A stretch of DNA of 64,000 nt, from NCBI RefSeq assembly GCF_900324485.2, contig NC_046654.1, positions 3,206,562 to 3,270,561 of the forward strand, read 5' to 3'. The translations under genes were made by a program, and so were the position numbers. Below are positions 53,792 through 64,000 of this stretch, one piece after another (position 1 is the stretch's first letter; the number at the start of each line of letters is the position of its first letter). This DNA comes from Mastacembelus armatus. Taxonomy: Eukaryota; Chordata; Actinopteri; Synbranchiformes; Mastacembelidae. A model generated the notes under the pieces. The model was not told the DNA's origin. It searched no databases and worked only from the letters and a program-made list of their open reading frames with translations.

Positions 53792-54295
53792 TAAACTAGC
53801 AGTACAGAAATACACCGCACTGCTGTTCACATTGAGTTTTTCAGTTGTTAATGAGCAGGTTTGGTCTTTATCTGCACTCCCATTCATCTTCACATCCACC
53901 CCAGACTGTGGGTTTGCGTTATTTTTGTACATGTATCCCAGGTAATGTAGTTTATTATTCTTTGATTGCTTGTACCAGAGGATTTGATCATAGCTGTCAA
54001 TTCTGTGTGAACAGCTAATTTTGGCTCTTTCTCCAGTGTAGGTGTAAATGTCTGCCGGACCCTGGTCAACTTTGTCATTTAGAGAGGAACCTATAAAAAT
54101 GAATAAACACTGATGAATTGCAAAGTCAAATAATAAATCATTCACAAGTGCAGCTGAAATAGCAGCAGTATAGGAATTAGGTTGTAAATCTATAAACAGA
54201 TTCTTTTAAATGAATTAAAATGGCTGTAAACAACCGTTGACATTACCTGATACCAGAATTGTGTTTAAAGTAGCGCCCAGGACTAAGATGATCAT
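53792..54295 (-). CDS. TRBV: TRBV gene V33
   Basis: Leader exon 54295-54247 (MIILVLGATLNTILVSG), V exon 54090-53792 starting GSSLNDKVDQGPADIY. Cysteine in ISCSHR, tryptophan in ILWYKQ, end NSSAVYFCTASL. Consensus heptamer at 53785-53791, 22-nt spacer, consensus nonamer at 53754-53762. V36 is a near-identical copy 2.6 kb upstream. Confidence 0.91.
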
Positions 54296-54604
54296 TTTGT
54301 GTTTTCCTGTTTGGTTATATTGAACAATACAATGTATGAAGCAGTTTCACTGAGCATTTCCAGTCTTATTTTGCAGTAACCCCTCCTATATCATCATGGG
54401 GGTGGCCTCAGTGTGCATCCTGCTTGTAAAAATGATTACTATTGTCAACTCCCACTACAGCCCCACTGAGTCATTATGAAAATCTGTCTAATGAAGTATT
54501 GAAGAAGACATGCAGGTGCAGGGAGCTATGAGTTGTTATACAGAGATGAAAATATTTGATAGGAAAGGTTTTTGTACTATGAAGCAGTGATATGTAGCAC
54601 TGTG

Positions 54605-55108
54605 TAAACTAGCAGCACAGAAATACACTGCGTTGCTGTTCAGGTTGAGTTGTTCAATAGTTAATGTGCATGTGTCCCCTTTATTTGCACTTCCATCTAT
54701 TGTTACGTTCACCCCAGTCTCTGGATATCCATCCTTTCCGAACATGTATCCTAGGAGCTGCATTTGGCCGTTCTTTATTTGCTTGTACCAGAGGATTCGA
54801 TCATAGCTGTCAACACTGTGTGAACAGCTAATTTTGGCTCTTTCTCCAGTGTAGGTGTAAATGTCTGCCGGACCCTGGTCAACTTTGTCATTTAGAGAGG
54901 AACCTATAAAAATGAATAAACACTGATAAATTGCAAAGTCAAATAATAAATCATTCACAAGTGCAGCTGAAATAGCAGCAGTATAGGAATTAGGTTGTAA
55001 ATCTATAAACAGATTCTTTTAAATGAATTAAAATGGCTGTAAACAACCGTTGACATTACCTGATACCAGAATTGTGTTTAAAGTAGCGCCCAGGACTAAG
55101 ATGATCAT
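54605..55108 (-). CDS. TRBV: TRBV gene V34
   Basis: Leader exon 55108-55060 (as V33), V exon 54903-54605 starting GSSLNDKVDQGPADIY. Cysteine in ISCSHS, tryptophan in ILWYKQ, CDR2 region FGKDGYPETG, end NSNAVYFCAASL. Consensus heptamer at 54598-54604, 22-nt spacer, consensus nonamer at 54567-54575. FR1 matches V33; FR2-FR3 matches V35 and V37. Confidence 0.92.
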
Positions 55109-55417
55109 TTTGTGTTTTCCTGTTTGGTTATATTGAACAATACAATGTATGAAGCAGTTTCACTGAGCATTTCCAGTCTTATTTTGCAGTAACCCCTCCT
55201 ATATCATCATGGGGGTGGCCTCAGTGTGCATCCTGCTTGTAAAAATGATTACTATTGTCAACTCCCACTACAGCCCCACTGAGTCATTATGAAAATCTGT
55301 CTAATGAAGTATTGAAGAAGACATGCAGGTGCAGGGAGCTATGAGTTGTTATACAGAGATGAAAATATTTGATAGGAAAGGTTTTTGTACTATGAAGCAG
55401 TGATATGTAGCACTGTG

Positions 55418-55982
55418 TAAACTAGCAGCACAGAAATACACTGCGTTGCTGTTCAGGTTGAGTTGTTCAATAGTTAATGTGCATGTGTCCCCTTTATTTG
55501 CACTTCCATCTATTGTTACATTCACCCCAGTCTCTGGATATCCATCCTTTACGACCATGTATCCTAGAAGCTGCATTTGGCCGTTCTTTATTTGCTTGTA
55601 CCAAAGGATTCGGTTATAGTTGTCAATGCTGTGGAAACACGTGATTTGGGCTTTTTCTCCAGGTTTGTGGTACAGAACAGCTGGAGTCTGGTAGACTTGG
55701 TCACTAAGAGAGGATCCTGTTTAACATTATCAACAAAACAGACAAAAAACCAACAGAAATGAACAAACAGAAATGAATAAACATAAATGAATGAATGAAG
55801 AAATGAAAAACTGAGCAAAATAAAGTGCAGCTATAAGAGCAACAGCATAGACACTTACTGTACAAAATCAAATATATAAACATTTCAAACTAGGAAAGAA
55901 TTTTAAAAATCATGTTGACATTACCTGAAACTAGAATACTTTTGAAAGAAAGGCCAAGGAGCAAATAAAATAGGAAGTTCAT
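55418..55982 (-). CDS. TRBV: TRBV gene V35, V32/V34 chimera
   Basis: Leader exon 55982-55925 (as V32), V exon 55716-55418 starting GSSLSDQVYQTPAVLY. It is V32-like through CDR1 and ILWYKQ, then V34-like from IKNGQMQLLGYM to the heptamer, with the frame kept. Cysteine in ITCFHS, end NSNAVYFCAASL. Consensus heptamer at 55411-55417, 22-nt spacer, consensus nonamer at 55380-55388. The switch lies close to 55600. Confidence 0.92.
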
Positions 55983-56398
55983 TTTGTGTTCTCTGGAGTT
56001 ATGATGGTAGATTATACCATCATAGGCTGGTTTCTGTGAGTTATTGTATTTTCTACAGTGCATATGCAGTTATACAGATTTTTGCGGCATCTTTTTTTTT
56101 TTTTAGTAAAAGTAACATGAAGCCAAGTGGGTGGGTGGTGTCATAGTAAATCCTCCTCCTCTTAACACACCACTGGTGCTTTATGAAAGCCTGAGTAATG
56201 ATATGCTGCCACCTAATGAGAGGAAAGAACATTATTTAAGGCAGCTGTGAGCTGTGAAAACCGTGAGGATGCTTTTGTATTGAAGAGCAGTGATATGTAG
56301 CAGACACGCAGACGCAGAGCTATGAGTTGTTATACAGAGATGAAAATATTTGATAGGAAAGGTTTTTGTACTATGAAGAAGTGATATGTAGCACTGTG

Positions 56399-56902
56399 TA
56401 AACTAGCAGCACAGAAATACACCGCACTGCTGTTCACATTGAGTTTTTCAGTTGTTAATGAGCAGGTTTGGTCTTTATCTGCACTCCCATTCATCTTCAC
56501 ATCCACCCCAGACTGTGGGTTTGCGTTATTTTTGTACATGTATCCCAGGTAATGTAGTTTATTATTCTTTGATTGCTTGTACCAGAGGATTCGATCATAG
56601 CTGTCAATTCTGTGTGAACAGCTAATTTTGGCTCTTTCTCCAGTGTAGGTGTAAATGTCTGCCGGACCCTGGTCAACTTTGTCATTTAGAGAGGAACCTG
56701 TAAAAATGAATAAACACTGATAAATTGCAAAGTCAAATAATAAATCATTCACAAGTGCAGCTGAAATAGCAGCAGTATAGGAATTAGGTTGTAAATCTAT
56801 AAACAGATTCTTTTAAATGAATTGAAATGGCTGTAAACAACAGTTGACATTACCTGATACCAGAATTGTGTTTAAAGTAGCACACAGGACTAAGATGATC
56901 AT
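56399..56902 (-). CDS. TRBV: TRBV gene V36
   Basis: Leader exon 56902-56854 (close to V33), V exon 56697-56399 starting GSSLNDKVDQGPADIY. It is almost identical to V33 (R for Q in CDR1, A for T after the second cysteine). End NSSAVYFCAASL. Consensus heptamer at 56392-56398, 22-nt spacer, consensus nonamer at 56361-56369. Confidence 0.92.
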
Positions 56903-57208
56903 TTTGTGTTTTCCTGTTTGGTTATGAACAATACAATGTATGAAGCAGTTTCACTGAGCATTTCCAGTCTTATTTTGCAGTAACCCCTCCTATATCATCA
57001 TGGGGGTGGCCTCAGTGTGCATCCTGCTTGTAAAAATGATTACTATTGTCAACTCCCACTACAGCCCCACTGAGTCATTATGAAAATCTGTCTAATGAAG
57101 TATTGAAGAAGACATGCAGGTGCAGGGAGCTATGAGTTGTTATACAGAGATGAAAATATTTGATAGGAAAGGTTTTTGTACTATGAAGCAGTGATATGTA
57201 GCACTGTG

Positions 57209-57663
57209 TAAACTAGCAGCACAGAAATACACTGCGTTGCTGTTCAGGTTGAGTTGTTCAATAGTTAATGTGCATGTGTCCCCTTTATTTGCACTTCCAT
57301 CTATTGTTACGTTCACCCCAGTCTCTGGATATCCATCCTTTAGGAACATGTATCCTAGGAGCTGCATTTGGCCGTTCTTTATTTGCTTGTACCAGAGGAT
57401 TTGATTATAGGTGTCAACACTGTGTGAACAGCTAATTTTGGCTCGTTCTCCAGGTTTCTTGTACATGTCCAGTGGATTCTGGTCAACTTTGTCATTTAGA
57501 GAGGAACCTGTGGAAAAAATATCAACAAAATGTGTCATCATGAGAGCAAGTCCTCAGAGTAAATGAATGCTCAACAGGAGTTTTAGGTGTTAACCTGGGA
57601 AATCATTTTTACATTACCTGAAACCAGCATGACATTAATGGTCAGGCAGAAGACAATGATCAT
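57209..57663 (-). CDS. TRBV: TRBV gene V37
   Basis: Leader exon 57663-57618 (MIIVFCLTINVMLVSG), V exon 57507-57209 starting GSSLNDKVDQNPLDMYKK. Cysteine in ISCSHS, CDR1 VDTYNQ, then the same FR2-FR3 module as V34 and V35 (IKNGQMQLLGYM). End NSNAVYFCAASL. Consensus heptamer at 57202-57208, 22-nt spacer, consensus nonamer at 57171-57179. Confidence 0.92.
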
Positions 57664-58278
57664 GTTGAGATGAATGGCTGATTTTAAGAACATCTTGTTG
57701 TTGGTACTGTGTTTTCATCACTGTAAATTCAGTTCTCCTCTTGGTGGGGAAACCTTGCTTTCAGGAAAAGAAACTTTTTTTAATATGTGGGTGGTTTCAT
57801 AATCAATTGTCTGCTTTTTCATCTCACACTACACACTACAGAGACATTGTACTGCCACCTTACGTAAGGAAACAAAATAACATAGACCTGAAATGAACCC
57901 TGAACCTCAAGTTGTGCAAATGTTAAGCTCTGAATCAGAATTTTGCACATGGGCGTCAGTGGAGGAGACAAGCCATGTTTGTTTTTGTGAAGAATACATA
58001 AAAATGTTATATGTCAATATTTGGGTAGTAATGCTTGAGCCTTTGTTTTTGAGCATTTAGAAAACAGAGTTTGACAAGAATACAACAATAACAATCTTAC
58101 ACTAACAGTCTTACATAGTAGGGACTACAACTTGAGGATAAGATGCAAGGAAGGGAAACAAGGAGACATTTTAAGGAAATGAGAAGCACCCACAGATATC
58201 GTCAGTGTTACTTTAGAGCTCCCTCTGTAGTTTATTAGAAACTGTTGCATCATTTATACCTAGTGGCATCAGTATTTG
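57664..58278. other. Spacer between V37 and V38
   Basis: No gene recognised. Confidence 0.5.
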
Positions 58279-58317
58279 GGTATTTGTGCAGCTGTCTAAG
58301 TCACCTGTATCACTGTG

Positions 58318-58792
58318 TTGACTCACAGCACAGAAATACACTCCGCTGTCCTCCGGAACCAGCTTTTCCACTTTCAAAGATCCAGTCTGAGCATTATCTC
58401 TTGTTGCTGGAAATTTATCTTCCCTGAAGCCAGTTGCATACTTATATGGGGGAGTTGTAGTTGTGTAAACTATTTCCTTCATTCCCTCTCCTGGCAGCTG
58501 TCTGTACCAGTACATCTGGAAGTAGCTAGCATCCTTGGTGTGACTACAATGTATTGTTGCAGCATCACTCTCATTCTTCCACAGTTTGTCAGTCTGGGTG
58601 ACATCACTCCCATTAGTTAATCCTGTGGGGTCAAAAATCACATGTCATCTTACAGGACCACTAACACACTACATGGACAAAGAAAGATGGACATAAAAGC
58701 ATTAGTATGAACATAAACCTTTTTTCATAATGTACAGTACCTATAATACAGAGCAGAGCTGCAGAGAGTTTGATCAGACCAGCTGTGAACAT
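58318..58792 (-). CDS. TRBV: TRBV gene V38
   Basis: Leader exon 58792-58741 (same as V18), V exon 58622-58318 starting GLTNGSDVTQTDKLWK. Cysteine in IHCSHT, CDR1 DASYFQ, tryptophan in MYWYRQ, end EDSGVYFCAVSQ. Consensus heptamer at 58311-58317, 23-nt spacer, nonamer ACAAATACC at 58279-58287. About 330 nt of 5' sequence is nearly identical to V18. Confidence 0.92.
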
Positions 58793-59018
58793 TATTGAGA
58801 AAGATGAACTGAGAGACCAGAGTCACTGTTGTATCTCCCATAGATGTGACGTTGCAACAGAGATATGAAGAGTTGCAGGTGGGAGTGTCCCTGTATAATA
58901 TGTATTTCTATGGTTGCAGTCGTGGTCCCCCTAGAGACAGTTAATGAGATTAAATCGAAGGTTGGTAATAGGGCACTGAGGTTTTTGTTCAGCTTCCACA
59001 TGTGTCTGTGTCACTGTG

Positions 59019-59499
59019 TTCACTAACAGCACAGAAATACAAGCCGTTATCTTCTGGCACCAGGTTCTTCACTGTGAATGTCCCACTCTCAGCATTAGGC
59101 TTTTTTGCTGTAAATTTCATCTCATCTCTGAAGTCTGGTTCAAAGTCAGGATTTGTATTTGCAGTAGTGTACACTATTTGTTTCATAGTTTCTCCAGGCA
59201 GCTGTCGGTACCAGTACATCTGGTAGTAAGTAGCACCCATGATGTGACTGCACTGTATTGTTGCATTGTCACCCTCTTTTTCCCACAGTATGTCAGCCTG
59301 GGTGATATCGCTTCCATCAGTTAGACCTGTGTGTTTAACAAGTAAAGTTACCACTAGTGGACATTTCAAGTTGGGTGATAGATTAATTTAAATAATTTTC
59401 AACTTTTGCTGATTAACTGTTAAAGGTTAGTGGGTAGATCTTACCTTGTATCCAGAGCAGTAATATCAAAAAGTGCAGAAGACCATGTTTAAGGTCCAT
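59019..59499 (-). CDS. TRBV: TRBV gene V39
   Basis: Leader exon 59499-59445 (MDLKHGLLHFLILLLWIQG), V exon 59326-59019 starting GLTDGSDITQADILWE. Cysteine in IQCSHI, tryptophan in MYWYRQ, end EDNGLYFCAVSE. Consensus heptamer at 59012-59018, 23-nt spacer, consensus nonamer at 58980-58988. From CDR1 to the spacer it equals V19; the leader and FR1 do not. Confidence 0.92.
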
Positions 59500-59738
59500 G
59501 TTGTGCCATTTACAGAATGCAACAGGTCTAATATAACTCAGTACAGTCAGTGATCTAAATGTGATAAGTAGGAGTGTCATGTGATGGTCTGTGATCATGT
59601 TGGTTGCAGTTGCATCAAAATCCACATGATGTAACTGGGAGAATCTGTGGTACTCGAGGTCCCCCTACAGTACATGAGAAAATTGTAATAGTACACTGAG
59701 GTTTTTGTTCAGCTTCCACATGTGTCTGTGTCACTGTG

Positions 59739-60251
59739 TTCACTAACAGCACAGAAATACAAGCCGTTATCTTCTGGCACCAGGTTCTTCACTGTGAATG
59801 TCCCACTCTCAGCAGCAGACTTGGTGGCTGAGAATTTCTCTGTGCTGAACTTTCCAAAGTCATGTTCTGTTTTTGCTGTTGTTGTGAACACAATTAGTTT
59901 CATAGTTTCTCCAGGCAGCTGTCGGTACCAGTACATCTGGAAGTAAGTAGCCCCCTTGGTGTGGCTGCAGTCTATTGTTGCAGTTTCACCCTCTTTTTTC
60001 CACAGTATGTCAGTCTGGGTGACACCACTATCATCAGTTAAACCTGTGTGCAAAACAATTCAAATGACCAGTTGTTAACAGGCTTTTGGACGTGGTTGTC
60101 CAGGATGACTTTCAAATAAATAAATATAAAAATAAAAATTATTTAATGGGATCTTGTAATTAATAAACAGGTGATTTTATTCTGAATTACCTGTAGTCCA
60201 CAGTGAAAAGACCAACAGCACCAGAAGGTGTTTGATTATGATAATTTCCAT
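59739..60251 (-). CDS. TRBV: TRBV gene V40
   Basis: Leader exon 60251-60191 (MEIIIIKHLLVLLVFSLWTT), V exon 60043-59739 starting GLTDDSGVTQTDILWK. Cysteine in IDCSHT, tryptophan in MYWYRQ, CDR2 region TTTAKTEHDFGKF, end EDNGLYFCAVSE. Consensus heptamer at 59732-59738, 23-nt spacer, consensus nonamer at 59700-59708. Its leader resembles that of V19. Confidence 0.92.
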
Positions 60252-61088
60252 GTTCTGTTAGACAAAATCTGCCCGTGTCAGATAGTCTATAAGAAGATTA
60301 ACAGGTGGGAGTGTCACTGCAGTGTGTGACGTGATCCTATATTGTCATTCAAGATGTAGTATAAGTGGTACTGGAGGTCCCCCTACAGTACAGTACTGTG
60401 CAGTTTTCGGCACAAAAAAATACACAGGGCATGCTTTGAATGGTAAATTACATAAATGGTTTTTCGTTTATCAATTAACTTTTAGAAAGTGTAGTAAAAG
60501 AAACAAAACCTAAATCTAATCAGTATTTGCAGCCTTCCCTCTGAAAGAGGTCTTCATGAACTCTACTGGGTTCTTTATGGGCTCATTGTTCTGTACGATG
60601 AACCTGGGATCCGTCAGACACTTGGAAACTTGGTGGAAACTAAAACATCTACAGTGCATAACGTTTCTGCACAGTAGTGTACATTAATACATTACATACA
60701 TACATTAATCCTCTGTAGAATACCTCTACTTGTATTTGGTAAAGCTAAAGAGGGCAGATACATTAAAACCTTCTGAGGATAGTTTAAACAAAAAATAACA
60801 ATTATGCTCTACTTCATTGGTAAGCAGTATATGTAGATGGTTGTATAGGTGGTAGTGTTGGTCACCCCACAGTTCAGTACTGTCATTAATGTTCCTTGTA
60901 GTTCAGATCACAATAGTTTGGATGATCACAGACGTTATGTAGATCCAAGGACTACAACTACATTTTGTTTAACTGTGAGCCACAACATGACCTCAGAGAA
61001 GGTCAAAATTGCTTCAGAGCAGTTGATAAAATCTTCAGAGGCTTGGTTTCGAAGGAGGCTGGCTGCAGGTGTTCACAGATAAACGAGA
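60252..61088. other. Spacer between V40 and V41
   Basis: Holds the flank motif gtactggaggtccccctaca near 60370 and a diverged copy near 60855. No gene recognised. Confidence 0.5.
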
Positions 61089-61127
61089 GTTTTCTGTATT
61101 GACTTGAGAGGAATCTGCAGCACTGTG

Positions 61128-61588
61128 TCGACTGGCAGCACAGAAATACACACCGCTGTCATTTAACGTGACATTGGAAACAGTCAGCTTCGAATATTTA
61201 CTGCCATCCCCAGCAAAGCTGATTTTTCCTTTGACGTCGCCCTCAGGGTATGGGAACTTCAGATTTAGATACCCCAGGTACTTTAAAGCTTTGTGTTCGT
61301 CTTGTTTGTACCAGAGTATTTGCTCATAATAAGGTATGCTGTGTGAACAGCTAATCTCACTATCAACAGTGTCAGCTGTTCTCTTAGTGATGAAAAGTGG
61401 TGTTTGGATGACAGTGAAGGTATTAGAAGCACCTGTAGGAAAAGAACAGGTGACAGTATAAGAAGAAATCCTGACATTATTAGCTGTATATGATGTCTGT
61501 CTCTGCTTGAATGCTCACCCTTGAGATGAAGGACACAAAAAATGAAGACCATGAAGATCATGTTCAACACGTTTCGAACAAAAACCAT
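61128..61588 (-). CDS. TRBV: TRBV gene V41
   Basis: Leader exon ending at 61519 with reading MIFMVFIFCVLHLKG; start is at 61561 or, in frame, at 61588. V exon 61432-61128 starts GASNTFTVIQTPLFIT and contains no internal ATG. Cysteine in ISCSHS, tryptophan in ILWYKQ, end LNDSGVYFCAASR. Consensus heptamer at 61121-61127, 23-nt spacer, weaker nonamer ACAGAAAAC at 61089-61097. Sister of V43; this family is not seen in the left cassette. Confidence 0.9.
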
Positions 61589-62299
61589 GTTGTCAGCCTT
61601 TCTCTCCTGTCAGTGCTGCTCCTGGGGATTAGAGTACATCACTGTTACAATAGAAAGAAGAGGGTGAGGTTTTGGACGTCTCTGTCAGAGCAGTGTTGTT
61701 TTCTTTAGGAGGGTACAATAAGCTGATTGAACATTACATTTGCTGCTGAAGTTTGTCTCCCCCTGGTGGAATGAAAAGTTCTGGCTGTGACTTATTGGAT
61801 CTCCTATTCATTATTTTTCAGTTTCACAGAAATTCACAAGCAGCATGGCTGATCATTTCAGTTCAGGACAGGAGTTTGCTGTTATTGGTGTCTTTGACTA
61901 ATACACATAACATACAGACCACAGGCATATAAACCAAAAACCTGCAACTAATTGTATCTCACTTATTCTTTAGGTAGTCTACTGTGCAGCTTTTGTGTAT
62001 CAGGCATTCAGTGGAATGGTTTACCATTTCATTGTGGACTAGACTGTAAGCATTTTAAGAGGCCAGTGCCATGCATGTCTTTTTATAAACAGGAAATGTT
62101 TCTTTGTCTTGTGTCTCAGTTACCAACTGGGATAAAATCAGTTGGGTGACATCCTCTGATTGTGTTAGCAGCTGTATTAAAACCCAGATGGTGAGTCAAA
62201 CTGTAACGGTAAATGTTTGCCGCACTGTAGGCTGCCCTAGAGTACACGAGGTAATCAGTTTGTTTTTTTTTTTTAACTGTTGTGTGAACGGGGCACTGG
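61589..62299. other. Spacer between V41 and V42
   Basis: Poly-T run near 62265. No gene recognised. Confidence 0.5.
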
Positions 62300-62338
62300 G
62301 GTTTTTGTTCAGCTTTCACGTGTGTCTGTGTCACTGTG

Positions 62339-62859
62339 TTCACTCACAGCACAGAAATACAAGCCTTTATCATCTGGCACCAGATCTTTCACTGTAAATG
62401 TCCCATCCTTAGCATTGACCTTGGTGGCTGAGAATTTCTTTTTGCTGAAATCTCCAAAATCATGATCTTGTATGCCACTCCTTGTGAATACTACTAATTC
62501 CATTGTTTTTCCGGGCAGCTGTCTGAACCAGTACATGTAAAAGTATAGATCCCCCTTAGTTTGGCTGCAGTGTATCGTAGCATTGTCACCCTCATTTTTC
62601 CACAGTATGTCTGTCTGAGTGACATCATTTCCATCAGTAAAACCTGTGTACAGGATAGTAAAGGTTAGTGCTGTAAATATTTTGGATTCCTATAAAATTC
62701 TTTTCTAAATTACAAGCTAATGAGATCAGAATCTTGAAATGTAAACCTGTTTTTCTAAACTAGATTCCACAGTTGATGCTTTATATTTCCATTACCTGTA
62801 GTCCAAAGCAATAAGGCTGACAGTATGAGGAGGTGTTGTTTGATCATGATAGGATCCAT
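62339..62859 (-). CDS. TRBV: TRBV gene V42
   Basis: Leader exon 62859-62796 (MDPIMIKQHLLILSALLLW, then TTG), V exon 62643-62339 starting GFTDGNDVTQTDILWK. Cysteine in IHCSQT, tryptophan in MYWFRQ, end DDKGLYFCAVSE. Consensus heptamer at 62332-62338, 23-nt spacer, consensus nonamer at 62300-62308. It is in the V18/V19/V38-V40 family, with F for Y in FR2. Confidence 0.91.
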
Positions 62860-63389
62860 GTTTGCCTAGACAGAAACTACCAAAGTCTCATGGTTAATAT
62901 GAAGAGCTGCAGTGGGAGTGTCACTGCATTGATCGACATGACTGTGTTCCTGTTTTACAAAGCTGAATATTTTCTGGTTTACTTAGTCTTGAGTGATTGT
63001 AAACTGAATATATGTCCTTTTTGCCCCAATGTTTAGATGAAATTAGACATTTCAAAACATTTCCTTGGATTGTTGGGAGCTTGTGACGCACACTTTTCAT
63101 AATTTCCTGACATGTTGTCGACCAAATGATTCATCTCTGAATCAAGGCAATAATCAGCAGGTTCACTGAAAAATTAAAGTTAAGATTTAAGATTTTATCA
63201 TTCCTGTATAAGAACAGATCAGAGATTGAGAATCATCAATTACTAAGTCAAACTTTATTTCAAAAAGCACAATCTCAAAGTCGTGTCAGAAGAGATTGAG
63301 TTTGTGTAAAAAAAAAAAAGAAAGAAACTCTTTAAAGGTTTGGCTTGGCTGCTGGTTGGCTGCAGGTGTTCAGACGACACACAGATAAA
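62860..63389. other. Spacer between V42 and V43
   Basis: No gene recognised. The region just 3' of the V43 signal has an A-rich run near 63310. Confidence 0.5.
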
Positions 63390-63428
63390 GGTTTTTGCAT
63401 TGACTTGGGGGGAATCTGCAGCACTGTG

Positions 63429-63868
63429 TCGACTGGCAGCACAAAAATACACAGCACTGTCGTTTAATTTAAGATTGGAAATGCTCAGGCTCGACTGGTG
63501 ACGGCCATCTCCATCAAAGCTGATCTTTTCTTTCACGTCGTCCTCTGGGTATAGGAAATTCAGATTCAGATATCCCAGAAGCTTCAGACCTTTGCCTTCA
63601 TCTTGTCTGTACCAGAGAATGATATCATAATTTGTTATGTTGTGTGAACACTTGATCTCACTGGCAACAGATTCACCATTTTTCTTTATAATGAAAGCAG
63701 GTGTTTGGATGACACGTTTGGTGTCTGAGGCACCTGTAAAAAAAAAAAATGTAGAAAATAATTGAGATACAGAAATCATTAACTTTGTCTTAGTCTGGAA
63801 TATACTTGTTTCTTACCCTTACTCCCTGGGAGGTGAAGGAAGTAAAACAGAAAGGCCATGAAGATCAT
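63429..63868 (-). CDS. TRBV: TRBV gene V43
   Basis: Leader exon ending at 63817, reading MIFMAFLFYFLHLPGSKG from 63868. V exon 63733-63429 starts GASDTKRVIQTPAFII. Cysteine in IKCSHN, tryptophan in ILWYRQ, end LNDSAVYFCAASR. Consensus heptamer at 63422-63428, 23-nt spacer, nonamer GCAAAAACC at 63390-63398. It is the last V unit in the window; the array probably continues beyond 64 kb. Confidence 0.91.
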
Positions 63869-64000
63869 GTTTAAGAACTTCAGATGTGAGACTCCACTCT
63901 CAGCTTTTGTTTTAGCACCTGTAGATGACAAAGCATCGGTTACAACTAAATCAGCAGGGGGAGTTGTCAGAGGCATGTCTTTAACTGTATCAGCAGTAGA

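Noticed and set aside
7838-63868. That the V genes might be TRAV, TRDV or Ig V genes
   Set aside because: They lie next to TRBD, TRBJ and TRBC on the same strand with 22/23-type signals that match the 12-type 5' signal of D; no TRA or TRD J or C sequence is present.

Overview
This window is a stretch of T-cell receptor beta (TRB) locus from a bony fish, probably a percomorph teleost. The evidence is: J segments of the FGxGTKLTVL type; a constant gene whose exon 3 carries a transmembrane lysine and whose exon 4 encodes a seven-residue GSAIKQN tail; a short connecting peptide; compact introns; and fish repeats (Rex/L2-like LINE pieces and common teleost interspersed repeats). Every antigen-receptor segment lies on the minus strand, so the locus reads from right to left.

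The layout is two complete V-D-J-C cassettes in tandem. The upstream, right-hand cassette (about 33.64-64 kb) holds V units V20-V43, one D (39203-39215), fifteen J segments (35208-38811) and a TRBC gene (34086-34986). The downstream, left-hand cassette (about 0.01-30.7 kb) holds V1-V19, one D (6037-6049), sixteen J segments (1580-5645) and a second TRBC gene (456-1358). V numbers run left to right in window coordinates; J numbers run 5' to 3' on the minus strand (J1.x in the right cassette, J2.x in the left). The V families occur in the same relative order in both cassettes (V1/V20, V3/V21, V5/V23, V7/V27, V8/V31, V9-V15/V32-V37, V18/V38, V19/V39), so the whole cassette of roughly 33 kb appears to have been duplicated and each V array then changed by local duplication, loss and conversion. 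The D-J-C blocks (14-6357 and 33644-39523) are almost identical, except for constant exon 1, exon 2 and one replaced J interval.

The recombination signals (RSS) obey the 12/23 rule for a V-D-J locus. V segments carry a 3' signal with a 22- or 23-nt spacer, D has a 12-nt-spacer signal 5' and a 23-nt-spacer signal 3', and J segments have 12-nt-spacer signals. V20-V43 could join either D-J-C set, whereas V1-V19 lie downstream of the first constant gene and by deletional joining can reach only the second. The two constant genes share an identical transmembrane/tail region, and so presumably the same CD3 docking, but differ strongly in the Ig domain.

Of 43 V units numbered, 40 have open V exons with both Ig-fold cysteines, one (V26) is open but has lost both cysteines, and two (V6, V15) are pseudogenes; three further V relics are listed separately. 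Other contents are a 5'-truncated LINE copy and a second LINE remnant, three copies of common fish repeats, and an apparent CpG-type promoter with a short first exon on the plus strand at 13.34-13.70 kb that does not belong to TRB. No tRNA, rRNA, CRISPR or retroviral element was recognised.
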